Position numbers and translations under genes: made by a program | Shown: in pieces, positions 17,329 to 26,590 of the stretch | Layout of the letters: every line of letters starts with the position of its first letter | Position numbering within the stretch: the first letter of the stretch is position 1 | The notes under the pieces: model-generated | Told to the model about the DNA's origin: nothing | What the model saw: the letters and a program-made list of their open reading frames with translations, nothing else | Databases searched by the model: none | NCBI RefSeq assembly: GCF_037203605.1 | Contig: NZ_JBBDHC010000018.1 | Coordinates: 9,948-73,947, forward strand | DNA from: Denitratimonas tolerans | GTDB taxonomy: Bacteria; Pseudomonadota; Gammaproteobacteria; Xanthomonadales; Xanthomonadaceae | Direction: 5' to 3' | Length of the DNA stretch: 64,000 nt

Positions 17329-17363
17329 CGCTTCCCGCTTCCCCGTTCCCCATTCCCCGCCCC
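17329..17363 (+). repeat. Tandem heptamer repeat before tatD
   Basis: Five consecutive 7-base units (CGCTTCC, CGCTTCC, CCGTTCC, CCATTCC, CCGCCCC) end one base before the tatD start codon. Just upstream, 17277-17310 carries a C-rich/G-rich near-palindrome (CCCTCACCCC with GGGGAGAGGG) like interspersed repeats common in GC-rich proteobacteria. The tract leaves tatD without a purine ribosome site. Confidence 0.5.
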
Positions 17364-17364
17364 A

Positions 17365-18165
17365 ATGATCGACATCGGCACCAACCTCACCCACGACAGC
17401 TTCGACCACGACCGCGACGCGGTGCTGGCGCGCGCGCGCGCGGCCGGGGTCACGCGCATGATCGTCACCGGCGCCAGCCGCGAACATTCGCCCCAGGCGC
17501 TGGAATTGGCGCGCGCCCACCCCGGCGTGCTGTACGCCACCGCCGGCGTGCATCCGCACCACGCGGTCGAATACACCGCCGAGTGCGACGCGGAAATGCG
17601 CGCCCTGCACGCGCATCCGGAAGTGGTCGCGGTGGGCGAGTGCGGGCTCGACTACTTCCGCGATTTCTCGCCACGCCCGGCGCAGCGGCGCGCCTTCGAG
17701 ATGCAGCTGGAAATCGCGATCGATACCGGCAAGCCGCTGTTCCTGCACCAGCGCGATGCGCACGACGATTTCGTCGCGATCATGAAGAACGTCGAAGGCC
17801 GCATCGGCGCGGCCGTGGTGCACTGCTTCACCGGCGGCCGGCGCGAGCTGTTCGAGTACCTGGACCGTGACTGGCACATCGGCATCACCGGCTGGCTGTG
17901 CGACGAGCGCCGCGGCGCGCACCTGCGCGAACTGGTGAAGAACATCCCCGCCGAGCGGCTGATGATCGAAACCGACGCGCCCTACCTCCTGCCGCGCACC
18001 CTGCGGCCGATGCCGAAAGACCGGCGCAACGAACCGGCCTTCCTGCCGCATATCGCCGAAGAACTGGCGCGCGATCGGGGTGAAACCTTCGAGCAGGTGG
18101 CCGCCACCACCACCGCCACGGCGCAGGCGTTTTTCGCCCTGCCCGAAACGCAGGCGCCTGCCTGA
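17365..18165 (+). CDS. tatD: TatD-family metal-dependent DNase
   Basis: A 266-residue TIM-barrel hydrolase. The N-terminal MIDIGTNLTHDSF carries the family metal-binding region, here with TNLTH in place of a typical HxH. GVHPHHA, VGECGLDYFRDFS, LFLHQRDAHDDF, VHCFTGG and IETDAPYLLPR are the remaining metal and family motifs. TatD proteins act as 3'-5' exonucleases in DNA and RNA quality control and are not part of the Tat export pore despite the name. The ATG at 17365 is fixed by family similarity but has no Shine-Dalgarno sequence. Confidence 0.92.
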   Translation: MIDIGTNLTHDSFDHDRDAVLARARAAGVTRMIVTGASREHSPQALELARAHPGVLYATAGVHPHHAVEYTAECDAEMRALHAHPEVVAVGECGLDYFRDFSPRPAQRRAFEMQLEIAIDTGKPLFLHQRDAHDDFVAIMKNVEGRIGAAVVHCFTGGRRELFEYLDRDWHIGITGWLCDERRGAHLRELVKNIPAERLMIETDAPYLLPRTLRPMPKDRRNEPAFLPHIAEELARDRGETFEQVAATTTATAQAFFALPETQAPA

Positions 18166-18237
18166 GACCACCGTCCGCTTCTGGACGCGACGGCGCGGGC
18201 TGTCTACCCTGCACGCTCTGGTTTGAAGGGAACGCCG

Positions 18238-18579
18238 ATGCATATCCCCATGGCGCTGCTGCTGGCGGCACTTCTGATGGTGCCCGCGGCTTCACACGCG
18301 GCCGGCGAAGAGGACGAGGCCTGGATCGCAAGCTACATGGCCTCGGCGTCGGCACCGGGGCTTGCGCGCAGCGGCAGGCAGGCGCGCACGCTGGAGTTTG
18401 CGCAGCTCTCCGGGCATATCGGGCGGCGGGTGCGTTTCACCCTGGACGGCGGGCGCGAGCGGCGCGGCCTGGTCGAGGGCGTACGCGGCGACGAGGTGCA
18501 GTTGCGAACCCAGCTCAGCGGCGGATTTTCGCTCTCTTCGGTGTCGCGCCGCGACATCCGCAGCATCCAACTGGACTGA
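18238..18579 (+). CDS. Small exported hypothetical protein
   Basis: A 113-residue protein with a signal peptide (hydrophobic residues 4-20, ending ASHAA). The mature part has an acidic segment (EEDEAW) and then an SH3-like or Sm-like beta pattern (GRRVRFTLDGGRERRGLVEGVRG, given as a region, and VQLRTQLSGGF). The ATG at 18238 follows GAAGGGAA. It ends four bases before the next gene, so both are likely translated from one message. Function unknown. Confidence 0.6.
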   Translation: MHIPMALLLAALLMVPAASHAAGEEDEAWIASYMASASAPGLARSGRQARTLEFAQLSGHIGRRVRFTLDGGRERRGLVEGVRGDEVQLRTQLSGGFSLSSVSRRDIRSIQLD

Positions 18580-18583
18580 TTCG

Positions 18584-19651
18584 ATGATCGGCAGCTTGAT
18601 GTCCATGGGCGGCTACCTGCTCGTCCTTTTCGTGATCTCGGTGTGGATGTGCGTGAGGATCTGGCGGCGCAGCCCGCTGCTGGCGATCGGCGCGCTCCTG
18701 TTCTGGCCGCTGTCGATCGTGGCGCTGGTGATGTGCTGGGGCGACAAGGACTCGGACATCCGCGTGCCGTTCGCTCTTTCCGCGGTGGTCACGCTGCTGA
18801 TCGGTGTGATGGCGATGCGCGCGGTCGACAAGGGCGTGGACGAGATGGCCTGGGCGCTCACCGACGAGGACATCGCGGAGATACGGATCGGCGATCCGGC
18901 GCTGGCGGCGCGGCTGGAAGCGGCGCGCGAGCGCACCCGCGCCGAGTACGAGGAATCGGAGTACGACGACGGTGCCGAGGCGGGATCGCCGCGCCGCGCG
19001 CACGCCGCCGAAGCGGATCCGGAAGCGGTGCCGATGCCGGCACCGCGCGAGTATTCCGCGGCCGAGGTCGAGGCGCAGCAGCGCGCCGAGCTGGCGATGG
19101 CGGTGCAGGCCGTGTCGTGGCGTTTCGGCGTGCTGGACCTGACGCCGGCGGCCGCCAGCCTGCACCTGCCGCGCGACTTCCGCTTCGTGCCGCGCAAGCA
19201 GGTCTCGCGGGTGGCGCGGGCGCGCGGCACGCCGCTGACCGACGAGGTGCTGGGCTGGGTGGTGCATCGCCAGGTGGATCTGGCGCGCGAGGACGCCTGG
19301 TACGTGCAGCTTCGCTACGTTCCCACCAGCACGCGCCTGTCGGCACCGCTGGGCGTGGGCGACAAGGCCGCCGATGCGCCGGCGCAGGCGCGGTTCGCGG
19401 AGCGGGTGGCCTCGCAGCTGCGCGCCGGCGTGCCGCCGCAGGCACCGTCCTGGGATGCGTCACACCGGTTCGCAAGCTGGCAGTGGCCGGTGGAAGGCGC
19501 CGGGGGCAGCTACGGCGAGCACGTCGCGGCGATCCCGCTGCGCGGCGGCGTGCTGGAGTTCAGCGTGCCGCGCCTGCACGAGACCCACGCCGAGCTGGGA
19601 GCGCGCAGCGCGCGGCTGATGGCGCTGCGCACGACGCCCACGCCGCGCTGA
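18584..19651 (+). CDS. Membrane-anchored hypothetical protein
   Basis: A 355-residue protein with three N-terminal hydrophobic segments (about residues 7-22, 29-48 and 60-76), an acidic charged linker (to about 165) and a soluble C-terminal domain beginning near TPAAASLHLPRDFRFVPRKQ. That domain start is reminiscent of DUF2167-type membrane-anchored proteins, but the match is weak. It follows the small exported protein after four bases. I cannot assign a role. Confidence 0.55.
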   Translation: MIGSLMSMGGYLLVLFVISVWMCVRIWRRSPLLAIGALLFWPLSIVALVMCWGDKDSDIRVPFALSAVVTLLIGVMAMRAVDKGVDEMAWALTDEDIAEIRIGDPALAARLEAARERTRAEYEESEYDDGAEAGSPRRAHAAEADPEAVPMPAPREYSAAEVEAQQRAELAMAVQAVSWRFGVLDLTPAAASLHLPRDFRFVPRKQVSRVARARGTPLTDEVLGWVVHRQVDLAREDAWYVQLRYVPTSTRLSAPLGVGDKAADAPAQARFAERVASQLRAGVPPQAPSWDASHRFASWQWPVEGAGGSYGEHVAAIPLRGGVLEFSVPRLHETHAELGARSARLMALRTTPTPR

Positions 19652-19710
19652 CTGCAAGATCGCGCGCGCCGGCGTCACCGCGTCGCGCGCGGGTCCCGGC
19701 ACACGGGCTC

Positions 19711-20484
19711 TCAGCTGCGCAGGCCGACGCCGCGCCTGAGCAGCCACAGCGCGAACCCGCCGAGCAGCGCGACGAAGCCGAACATCAGCACATAGGCCAC
19801 CCACAGCGGCACGTCGCTGCTGCCCAACAGGCCGTAGCGGAAGGCGTTGACCATGTAGAAGATCGGGTTGGCGTAGGTCGCACTCTGCGCCCAGCCGGGC
19901 AGGAGCGTGATCGAGTAGAACACCCCGCCCAGGTAGGTGAGCGGCGTGAGGATGAAGGTCGGCACGATGGCGATGTCGTCGAACTTCTTCGCGTACACCG
20001 CGTTGACGAAGCCGGCGAGCGAGAAGATCGTGGCACCCAGCAGCATCGAGCTGAGCATCACCAGCGGATGCGGGACGTGTACGCGGGTGAAGGCCATGGC
20101 GATGAGGAAGACGATGGCACCCACCATCAGGCCGCGCAGCACGCCGCCGGCGACGTAACCGGCAAGCACCACCCAGGCCGGGGCCGGGCTGACCAGCAGC
20201 TCTTCCACGTGGCGGCCGAACTTGGCACCGAAGAAGCTGGACGAGATGTTGCCGTAGGCGTTCTGGATGATGCTCATCATCACCAGGCCGGGCACGATGA
20301 ACTCCATGTAGCCGTAGCCGCCCATATCGCCGATACGCGCGCCGATCAGCTTGCCGAAGATCAGGAAGTAAAGCGTCATCGTGATCGCGGGCGGGATCAG
20401 GGTCTGCGTCCAGATGCGAAGGATGCGGACGACCTCGCGCCGGGCGATGGTGTGCAGCGCGACGAGGTTCGGATGCCGGCTCAT
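19711..20484 (-). CDS. yadH: ABC-2 type exporter permease (YadH-like)
   Basis: A 257-residue inner-membrane permease with about six hydrophobic segments and the ABC-2 signature region around PIFYMVNAFRYGLLG near the C-terminus. FGKFGRHVEELLVSP-type cytoplasmic loop (AKFGRHVEELLVSPAP) matches YadH. The ATG at 20484 overlaps the stop of the ATPase gene by four bases. Works with the preceding ATPase; the substrate of this exporter family is not established. Confidence 0.9.
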   Translation of the reverse strand: MSRHPNLVALHTIARREVVRILRIWTQTLIPPAITMTLYFLIFGKLIGARIGDMGGYGYMEFIVPGLVMMSIIQNAYGNISSSFFGAKFGRHVEELLVSPAPAWVVLAGYVAGGVLRGLMVGAIVFLIAMAFTRVHVPHPLVMLSSMLLGATIFSLAGFVNAVYAKKFDDIAIVPTFILTPLTYLGGVFYSITLLPGWAQSATYANPIFYMVNAFRYGLLGSSDVPLWVAYVLMFGFVALLGGFALWLLRRGVGLRS

Positions 20485-21416
20485 GACGCGGCCACCTCGC
20501 GCGCGGTCAGGCGCAGGAAGAGTTCTTCCAGCCGGTTGCTGCGGTTGCGCATCGAGCGCACCACGATGCCGGACTCGCCCAGCGCGGAAAAAAGCAGGTT
20601 GAGGTTCATGGTGCGCGGCATTTCGACGTCGAGGGTGCGGACATCGCGTGCGGTCAGGCGTACGCCCTCGATCTGCGGCAGCAGCGCGGGCAGTTCGCCG
20701 TCGATGTCGAACACGAAGCCTTCCACGTCGAGCGTGGCCAGGAGCGCCTTCATCGCGGTGTGCTGCACGATCCGGCCGTGGTCGATGATGGCGATATTGC
20801 GGCACAGTTCCTCGGCTTCCTCCAGATAGTGCGTGGTGAGGATGACCGTGGTGCCGGAGGCGTTGATCTCGCGCATTTGCTGCCACATGCCGCGGCGGAT
20901 CTCGATATCCACCCCGGCGGTGGGTTCATCCAGGATCAGGAGGCGCGGGCGCGTCATCAGGGCACGGGCGATCATCAGGCGCCGCTTCATGCCGCCCGAC
21001 AGGGTGCGGCTGGTGAGGTGGGCCTTGCCGGAAAGATGGGCGCGCGCCAGCTCCTCGTGCGCGCGCTCGATCGCCAGCGCGCGCGGCACGCCGTGGAACC
21101 CGGCATAGTTCACCAGGATGTCGAACGGGCGCTCGAACAGGTTGAAGTTGATTTCCTGCGGCACCAGGCCGACCAGACGCATCGCATCGCCGCGCCGGCG
21201 CGCGACGTCGACGCCGAATACTTCCACGGTGCCGGCGCTGGCGTTGACCAGCGAACTGATGATGCCGATGAGGGTGGACTTGCCGGCGCCATTGGGGCCA
21301 AGGAGGGCGAAAAAGTCGCCTTCGCCCACGTCCAGGCTGATGCCGTGCAGGGCCGTGACGCCATTGTCGTAAACCTTGCGCAAGTCGGAGACGTGCAGCG
21401 CCGGGGGCGAACTCAT
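20481..21416 (-). CDS. yadG: ABC transporter ATPase (YadG-like)
   Basis: A 311-residue ATPase with Walker A LLGPNGAGKST, the signature LSGGMKRRLMIARAL, Walker B LLILDEPTAGVDIE and switch histidine TTHYLEE. It closely follows the E. coli YadG pattern, including IIGISSLVN-like and VPQEINFN segments and the long C-terminal domain. It drives the permease encoded just downstream. A TATACT at 21446-21451 on this strand is a likely -10 box. It is divergent from the ferredoxin-NADP reductase gene. Confidence 0.92.
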   Translation of the reverse strand: MSSPPALHVSDLRKVYDNGVTALHGISLDVGEGDFFALLGPNGAGKSTLIGIISSLVNASAGTVEVFGVDVARRRGDAMRLVGLVPQEINFNLFERPFDILVNYAGFHGVPRALAIERAHEELARAHLSGKAHLTSRTLSGGMKRRLMIARALMTRPRLLILDEPTAGVDIEIRRGMWQQMREINASGTTVILTTHYLEEAEELCRNIAIIDHGRIVQHTAMKALLATLDVEGFVFDIDGELPALLPQIEGVRLTARDVRTLDVEMPRTMNLNLLFSALGESGIVVRSMRNRSNRLEELFLRLTAREVAAS

Positions 21417-21479
21417 CGATGCCTGCCAGATAGTGCCAGCCCGCTAGTATAGCCGTTTGCCTGCCCGCCCCCTGCCGCC

Positions 21480-22214
21480 GTGACCACACGCATTCCGCTT
21501 CGCCTCACGTACCGCCGCCCGATCACCGCGTCGGTGCTGCACCTGGGCTTCGAGCACGCCGACGGCGCGCCGCTGCCGTTCCGCGCCGGCCAGTTCATCC
21601 AGCTCCACGTCGTGGATGCGAACGGCACCTTGCAGCGGCGCAGCTACTCGCTGGCCGGCGCGCCGCTCGAGGAAGGGAGGCGCTGGGAAATCCTCGTCGG
21701 GCTGGCTCCGGGCGGTCTGGCCAGCGCGCGCCTGGCGCAGATGGCGATGGGCGAGACGGTGGAGGCGACCGGGCCATTCGGGCGTTTCGGCCTGGCCGCG
21801 CGCGACGCCGCGCCGCGCTACCTGATGATCGCCACCGGCACCGGCATCGCGCCGTTCCGTTCGATGCTGCCAGACCTCGTGCAGCGCGCCGAAAGCGGCG
21901 CGAAGGTCGTCTTGCTGCACGGGGTCCGCGACAGCGCGCAGCTGTATTTCCGCAAGGACTTCCTCGACGCCGCGGGCGCGGTGCCCGGTTTCACCTACCT
22001 GGGCTGCCTGTCGCGGGAAGCCGTGCCCGGGGGCGATCCGCATCTGCTGGGCGGCCGGGTGCAGCAGGCGCTGGATGCGCTTTCGCCCCGTGCGGACGAC
22101 ATCGCCTGCCTCTGCGGCCACCCGGAAATGGTGGACGAGGTCGCGCTGCGGTTGCGCGAGGCCGGTCTGGCACCGCCCGCGATCCGGCGCGAGCGCTTCA
22201 CCGCGTCGGGCTGA
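21480..22214 (+). CDS. Ferredoxin/flavodoxin-NADP reductase family protein
   Basis: A 244-residue flavoprotein. The FAD-binding RRSYSLAG follows an FRAGQFIQLHV segment, and the NADP domain has LMIATGTGIAPFRSML and a C-terminal CGHPEMVDE motif. It moves electrons between NADPH and a small iron-sulfur or flavin carrier. The start is a GTG at 21480 with no clear ribosome site. The closest named relative is Fpr, but the terminal aromatic residue typical of plant-type enzymes is replaced by a TASG tail, so I leave the symbol blank. It ends at a strong terminator. Confidence 0.85.
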   Translation: MTTRIPLRLTYRRPITASVLHLGFEHADGAPLPFRAGQFIQLHVVDANGTLQRRSYSLAGAPLEEGRRWEILVGLAPGGLASARLAQMAMGETVEATGPFGRFGLAARDAAPRYLMIATGTGIAPFRSMLPDLVQRAESGAKVVLLHGVRDSAQLYFRKDFLDAAGAVPGFTYLGCLSREAVPGGDPHLLGGRVQQALDALSPRADDIACLCGHPEMVDEVALRLREAGLAPPAIRRERFTASG

Positions 22215-22247
22215 GGGGCCGGTGCCGCGCGGCGCGGCACCGGCCCC
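22215..22247. terminator. Bidirectional hairpin terminator
   Basis: A perfect 15-base-pair GC stem with a three-base loop directly after the stop codon of the reductase gene, shared with the convergent lipoprotein gene. Confidence 0.7.
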
Positions 22248-22256
22248 TGACGCGCG

Positions 22257-22958
22257 TCAGTTCGCGCCCGCGTCGTCCTCGTCCGCGTCGAGCTTGCCGA
22301 GGAACAGCAGCGCGATCTCCTCGACCTGCGCCTTGCGCTCGGGCGAGCCTTGGTCGGACGCGGCCGGGTACTGCGCGATGTCGTACATCACCTCGCCCTG
22401 GCGCACGATCAGCGCCGGATCGGGCGGATGCTCGGAGTCGACCCAGGCCGCCAGCGCGGTGTCGTGCAAGTGGAACACCGTGCTGCCATCGCGCACCCGG
22501 TAGCTCCACTGGTCCTGCAGCGCGCCGTGGCCCGCGGCGCGGAAGCTGGCGTCGGTGTAGAGATCGACGCGGATGAAGCGCGAGTCGAGGTCGATCCGTG
22601 CAGGATCGCGGTTGCGTCCGAAGGCGAACAGGCAGGCGCTCTCCACCGCCATGCCGTAGGCGCGGCGCTGGGTGGTGACGTCGATGATGGTCGGCTCGTC
22701 GGGCAGCACGCGGCCCAACTCTTCCTCACTCAGCACATCACAGGCAAAGGGTGCCTCGGCGCTGGTGCGCACCCGCACCCGGCTGGGTTCGCGCGGCGCG
22801 AGGTCGGGCTGCGGTTCGGTCCGGGCTTCGGCCTGGACCGGCGCGGCAGGCGTGGCCGCAGGCTCGGGCGTGCCGCGACAGGCCGCCAGACTCGCAACGC
22901 CGGCAAGCACGAGCAGGGGCAGGAGGGCGCGCGGGGGCGGCTTCGGAAGAATCATCAT
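22257..22958 (-). CDS. Hypothetical lipoprotein
   Basis: A 233-residue protein with a lipoprotein signal (hydrophobic run, lipobox LAAC at about residues 24-27) and a Pro/Ala-rich linker. The globular part has two cysteines (in APFACDVLSEEEL and ESACLFAF), a pattern seen in DUF3558-like lipoproteins that bind small ligands, but I cannot confirm the family. A TATACT hexamer at 22983-22988 on this strand is a plausible -10 box. The gene is divergent from the hydrolase gene. Confidence 0.6.
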   Translation of the reverse strand: MMILPKPPPRALLPLLVLAGVASLAACRGTPEPAATPAAPVQAEARTEPQPDLAPREPSRVRVRTSAEAPFACDVLSEEELGRVLPDEPTIIDVTTQRRAYGMAVESACLFAFGRNRDPARIDLDSRFIRVDLYTDASFRAAGHGALQDQWSYRVRDGSTVFHLHDTALAAWVDSEHPPDPALIVRQGEVMYDIAQYPAASDQGSPERKAQVEEIALLFLGKLDADEDDAGAN

Positions 22959-23072
22959 CGGTCACCAGAATGCGGGGCCGGTAGTATATCGGCCCCGCCC
23001 GCGCCCGCCGCGCGGTCACAGCCTCGGGGCTTCGCCCGTCGGTATCAGGCCCTGTCACTTCCCGGGAAACCC

Positions 23073-24524
23073 ATGAAACGCCCACTCAGCTTCATTGCCC
23101 TGTGCCTGGCGGCACCGCTGGCGAGCGCGACCACGCTCGGCGGCATCGCCTTCTCGCCCTGCACCCTGGCCGCACCCGGCGCGAGCGCCCCGGTCGCGGC
23201 ACAGTGCGCCCGCGTCGAGGTGCCCGAAGATCGCGCCGCACCCGACGCCCGACGCATTTCCCTGGCGCTGGCCTGGGTTGCCGCCGCCACCGCCGATCCG
23301 GCCGCCGATCCGGTGTTCCTGCTGGCCGGCGGGCCGGGCCAGTCGGCGCGGGACAGCTATCCGGCGGTCGCCGGCGCGTTTTCCGACATCCTCAAGCGCC
23401 GCCACGTGATCCTGCTCGACCAGCGCGGTACCGGCGAATCCAATCGCCTGGCCTGTGCGCAGGATGAGGCCGAGTCGACCGACATCTCGATCGGGCACGC
23501 GGTGGAACAGACCCGCGCCTGCCTGACTTCGCTCTCCGCGGTGGCCGACGTGCGCCACTACACCACGGGCAACGCGGTGGCCGATCTGGAGGCGGTGCGT
23601 CTGGCGCTGGGCGTCCCGGCGATCAACCTGATCGGCGTTTCCTACGGCACGCGCGTGGCGCAGCAGTACATGAAGGCCTACCCGGAAGCGGTACGAAGCG
23701 CCGTGCTCGACGGCGTGGTCCCCAATTCGCTGGTGCTGGGGCAGGAGCACGCACGCAACCTGGAGGATTCCCTGGCGCGCCAGTTCGCGGCCTGCACCCG
23801 GCTTCCCGCCTGCCGCGAGGCGCTGGGCGATCCGATGGACACTTTCCGCGCACTGGCCGCCGAGCTCGCCGAGCAGCCGCGGCAGGTGCACTTCCGCGAC
23901 GCCACCACCGGCGCGCCGGCGCAGGGCGAGTTCGGACGGCCGGCGCTCTCGGGGCTGCTGCGCATGTACGCCTACCAGCCGGCCATCGCCGCGACGCTGC
24001 CGCTGCTGCTGTCGGACCTGGCACAGGGACACTCGGACGCCGCCATGGCGCAGGCGCGGATGCTGATGAGCTCGATGGACGAGGCGATGGCGCAGGGCAT
24101 GGGCCTGTCGGTCACCTGTTCGGAGGACGCCGACGAGCTGGTGCCCGACCCGGCCGACGCCGATACCGTGATGGGCGACGAATTCGTCCGCTACATCCAG
24201 GCCCAGTGCGCGGTCTGGCCGCACGGCTCCCGCGCCGCCGACTTCCGCGAACCGGCGCGCGGCGACACGCCGGTGCTGCTGCTCTCGGGCGAGCTCGACC
24301 CGGTGACGCCGCCGCGCTACGGCGAGGAGGTCGCCGCACACCTGCCCCGATCGCGCCACCTGGTGCTGCGCGGCCAGGGCCACAACGTGATCGGCACGGG
24401 CTGCACGCCCAAGCTGGTGGCGCGTTTCATCGAGAACATCGACGCGGCGGCGCTGGACGCGGAGTGCCTGGACCGCCTCGCCGCCACGCCACCTTTTTCC
24501 GGTCGCTACGGTTGGGAGCCCTGA
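23073..24524 (+). CDS. Exported alpha/beta hydrolase (S33 peptidase-like)
   Basis: A 483-residue protein with a signal peptide (ending LASAT at about residue 20). The alpha/beta hydrolase core has the oxyanion region LAGGPGQSA, LDQRGTGESN, nucleophile Ser in GVSYGTRVA, Asp in SGELDPVTPP and His in RGQGHNVIG, typical of proline iminopeptidase/tripeptidyl aminopeptidase relatives. It should act in the periplasm or outside. It precedes the NatAB-like exporter genes by three bases, so it belongs to their transcript, suggesting peptide processing linked to export; that link is inference. Confidence 0.85.
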   Translation: MKRPLSFIALCLAAPLASATTLGGIAFSPCTLAAPGASAPVAAQCARVEVPEDRAAPDARRISLALAWVAAATADPAADPVFLLAGGPGQSARDSYPAVAGAFSDILKRRHVILLDQRGTGESNRLACAQDEAESTDISIGHAVEQTRACLTSLSAVADVRHYTTGNAVADLEAVRLALGVPAINLIGVSYGTRVAQQYMKAYPEAVRSAVLDGVVPNSLVLGQEHARNLEDSLARQFAACTRLPACREALGDPMDTFRALAAELAEQPRQVHFRDATTGAPAQGEFGRPALSGLLRMYAYQPAIAATLPLLLSDLAQGHSDAAMAQARMLMSSMDEAMAQGMGLSVTCSEDADELVPDPADADTVMGDEFVRYIQAQCAVWPHGSRAADFREPARGDTPVLLLSGELDPVTPPRYGEEVAAHLPRSRHLVLRGQGHNVIGTGCTPKLVARFIENIDAAALDAECLDRLAATPPFSGRYGWEP

Positions 24525-24527
24525 GCC

Positions 24528-25274
24528 ATGATCGAAGCCAACAGCCTGGCCAAGGCCTTCAAGACCCGCACCGGAACGGTGCAGGCGGTATCGGACGTGA
24601 GCTTCATCGCGCGCGATGGGGAAATCACCGGACTGCTCGGCCCCAACGGTGCCGGCAAGACCACCACCTTGCGCATGCTCTACACCCTGATGTCGCCGGA
24701 TCGCGGCAGCGTGAGGGTGGACGGGATCGACGTGGCGCAGCGCCCCGATGAGGTCCGCCGACACTTGGGCGTGCTGCCGGACGCGCGCGGGGTCTACAAG
24801 CGCCTGACAGCGCGCGAGAACGTCGCCTACTTCGGCCGCCTGCACGGCATGAGCGAGGCCGACATCGGCGAACGCACCCGCACGCTGTCGCAGGCGCTGG
24901 AGATGGACGACATCCTGGAGCGCCAGACCGAGGGCTTTTCCCAGGGCCAACGCACCAAGACCGCGATCGCGCGCGCGCTCGTGCACGACCCGCGCAACGT
25001 GATCCTGGACGAACCCACCAACGGCCTCGACGTGATGACCACGCGCGCCATGCGCGGCTTCCTGCACCAGCTGCGCGAGGAAGGTCGCTGCGTGATCTTC
25101 TCCAGCCACATCATGCAGGAGGTCGCCGCCCTGTGCGATCGCATCGTGGTGATCGCCAAGGGCACGGTGATGGCGCAGGGCAGCGCCGACGAGCTGCGCG
25201 CGCTGACCGGCGAGGACAATCTGGAGGACGCCTTCGTGCGGGTGATCGGTTCGGAAGAGGGGTTGTTCGCATGA
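24528..25274 (+). CDS. natA: ABC transporter ATPase (NatA-like)
   Basis: A 248-residue ATPase: Walker A LLGPNGAGKTT, signature FSQGQRTKTAIARAL (with Q in place of the usual G of LSGGQ), Walker B VILDEPTNGLD and switch SSHIMQE. LGVLPDARGVYKRLTARENV is typical of NatA-type sodium-exporter ATPases. It overlaps the permease gene by four bases (ATGA). The actual substrate is not known. Confidence 0.88.
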   Translation: MIEANSLAKAFKTRTGTVQAVSDVSFIARDGEITGLLGPNGAGKTTTLRMLYTLMSPDRGSVRVDGIDVAQRPDEVRRHLGVLPDARGVYKRLTARENVAYFGRLHGMSEADIGERTRTLSQALEMDDILERQTEGFSQGQRTKTAIARALVHDPRNVILDEPTNGLDVMTTRAMRGFLHQLREEGRCVIFSSHIMQEVAALCDRIVVIAKGTVMAQGSADELRALTGEDNLEDAFVRVIGSEEGLFA

Positions 25275-26437
25275 GCCCGATTTCCGTGGTGATGATGAAG
25301 GAGCTGGTCGACCTCGCGCGCGACCGGCGCACGGTGCTGATCTCGCTCCTGATGGGTCCGATCCTGATCGTGGGCCTGGTGGTGGGCATGGGCGCGGTCA
25401 TGCAGAAGAAGATGACCACGCAGATGGAAAAGACCCTGGAGGTGCCGCTGATCGGTGCCGAGCAGGCACCCAACCTGGTCGCCTTCCTGGCCCGGCACAA
25501 CATCCAGGCCGAGGCACCGCCCGAGAATGCCGAAACGGCGATCGCGCAGCAGGATGCCGACGTGATCCTGCGCGTTTCCGCGCGTTACGCCGACGACTGG
25601 CGCGCCGGCAAGCCGGCGCTGGTGGAGATCCTGTTCGACAGCACCCGCGATGATTCGCGCATTCCGGTGGCGCGCGTGGACGCGGTGCTGCAGGCCTACG
25701 CCCAGCAGGCCGGTGCGCTGAGGCTGCTGTCGCGCGGCGTGGATCCCGGCGTCGGCATGCCGCTGGCCGCCGCGCACGTGGATCTGGCGACGCCGATGAG
25801 CCGGGTCGGGCAGGCGCTGGCCTTCCTGCCCTACTTCCTGATCATGAGCGCCTTCCTCGGCGGTGCCTACCTGGTCATCGACGTGACCGCCGGCGAGCGC
25901 GAGCGCCAGTCGCTGGAGCCGCTGCTGGCCACGCCGGCCTCGCGGCGCGCGATCATGAGCGGCAAGATCCTCGCGGCCTGCGTGTTCGGCGTGCTGAGCC
26001 TGGTGCTGATGCTGGCGGCGTTCAAGGCGGCGTTCTGGCTGGCGCCGGCGGGCGTCAAGGTGGATGTCTCGCTGCTGGCGATGGCCAAGCTGCTGCTGAT
26101 CCTGCTGCCCACGGTGCTGTTCGGCACCTGCCTGCTGACCGTGATCGCGGCCAGCGTCAAGAGCGTGAAGGAAGCGCAGAGCTACATGAGCCTGCTGTTC
26201 CTGGTGCCGATGCTGCCCACCTTCTTCCTGCTGATTTCACCGGTGAAGAACGAGCTGTGGATGCTGGCGATCCCGTTCCTTTCGCAGAACCAGATGATCA
26301 TGATGGTGCTGCGCGGCGAGACGCTCACGGCACTGGACTGGAGCCTGTACACGGCCGTGGGCGTGGCGGTTTCAGCGGTGCTCTGGTGGATCGCGGCGCG
26401 CATGTACCACCGCGAGCACCTTGCCGTGTCGGCCTGA
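25271..26437 (+). CDS. natB: ABC-2 permease (NatB-like)
   Basis: A 388-residue membrane protein: one N-terminal helix (about 22-42), a long extracytoplasmic domain (about 45-185) and five or six C-terminal helices with the ABC-2 marker GERERQSLEPLLATPASR after the second helix. This architecture matches NatB, partner of NatA. It ends just before a strong intrinsic terminator, which closes the hydrolase-natA-natB unit. Confidence 0.88.
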   Translation: MSPISVVMMKELVDLARDRRTVLISLLMGPILIVGLVVGMGAVMQKKMTTQMEKTLEVPLIGAEQAPNLVAFLARHNIQAEAPPENAETAIAQQDADVILRVSARYADDWRAGKPALVEILFDSTRDDSRIPVARVDAVLQAYAQQAGALRLLSRGVDPGVGMPLAAAHVDLATPMSRVGQALAFLPYFLIMSAFLGGAYLVIDVTAGERERQSLEPLLATPASRRAIMSGKILAACVFGVLSLVLMLAAFKAAFWLAPAGVKVDVSLLAMAKLLLILLPTVLFGTCLLTVIAASVKSVKEAQSYMSLLFLVPMLPTFFLLISPVKNELWMLAIPFLSQNQMIMMVLRGETLTALDWSLYTAVGVAVSAVLWWIAARMYHREHLAVSA

Positions 26438-26534
26438 TCGTCGTGGGCCGGCGGCCGGGCGGCCGGGCGACCGGACGCTTCCGGAAGCACGGCAGCCGGC
26501 GCTCCCGAACCGCCGGCTTTCCATGGGCCCATTG

Positions 26535-26577
26535 AAAAAGGCTGCCTCGCGCTTGCGGGGCAGCCTTTTTGTTTTCG
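26535..26577. terminator. Intrinsic terminator with A- and T-tracts on both sides
   Basis: AAAAAGGCTGCC pairs with GGCAGCCTTTTT around a GC-rich loop, followed by GTTTTC. The A-tract and T-tract make it work in both directions, serving natB (+) and the convergent TonB-like gene (-). Confidence 0.85.
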
Positions 26578-26590
26578 GCGTGGCCGCCGA

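Noticed and set aside
20199..20214. A third parS-like CACGTG site (TTCCACGTGGCGG)
   Set aside because: Only the central half matches; the right arm departs from the 16-base palindrome.
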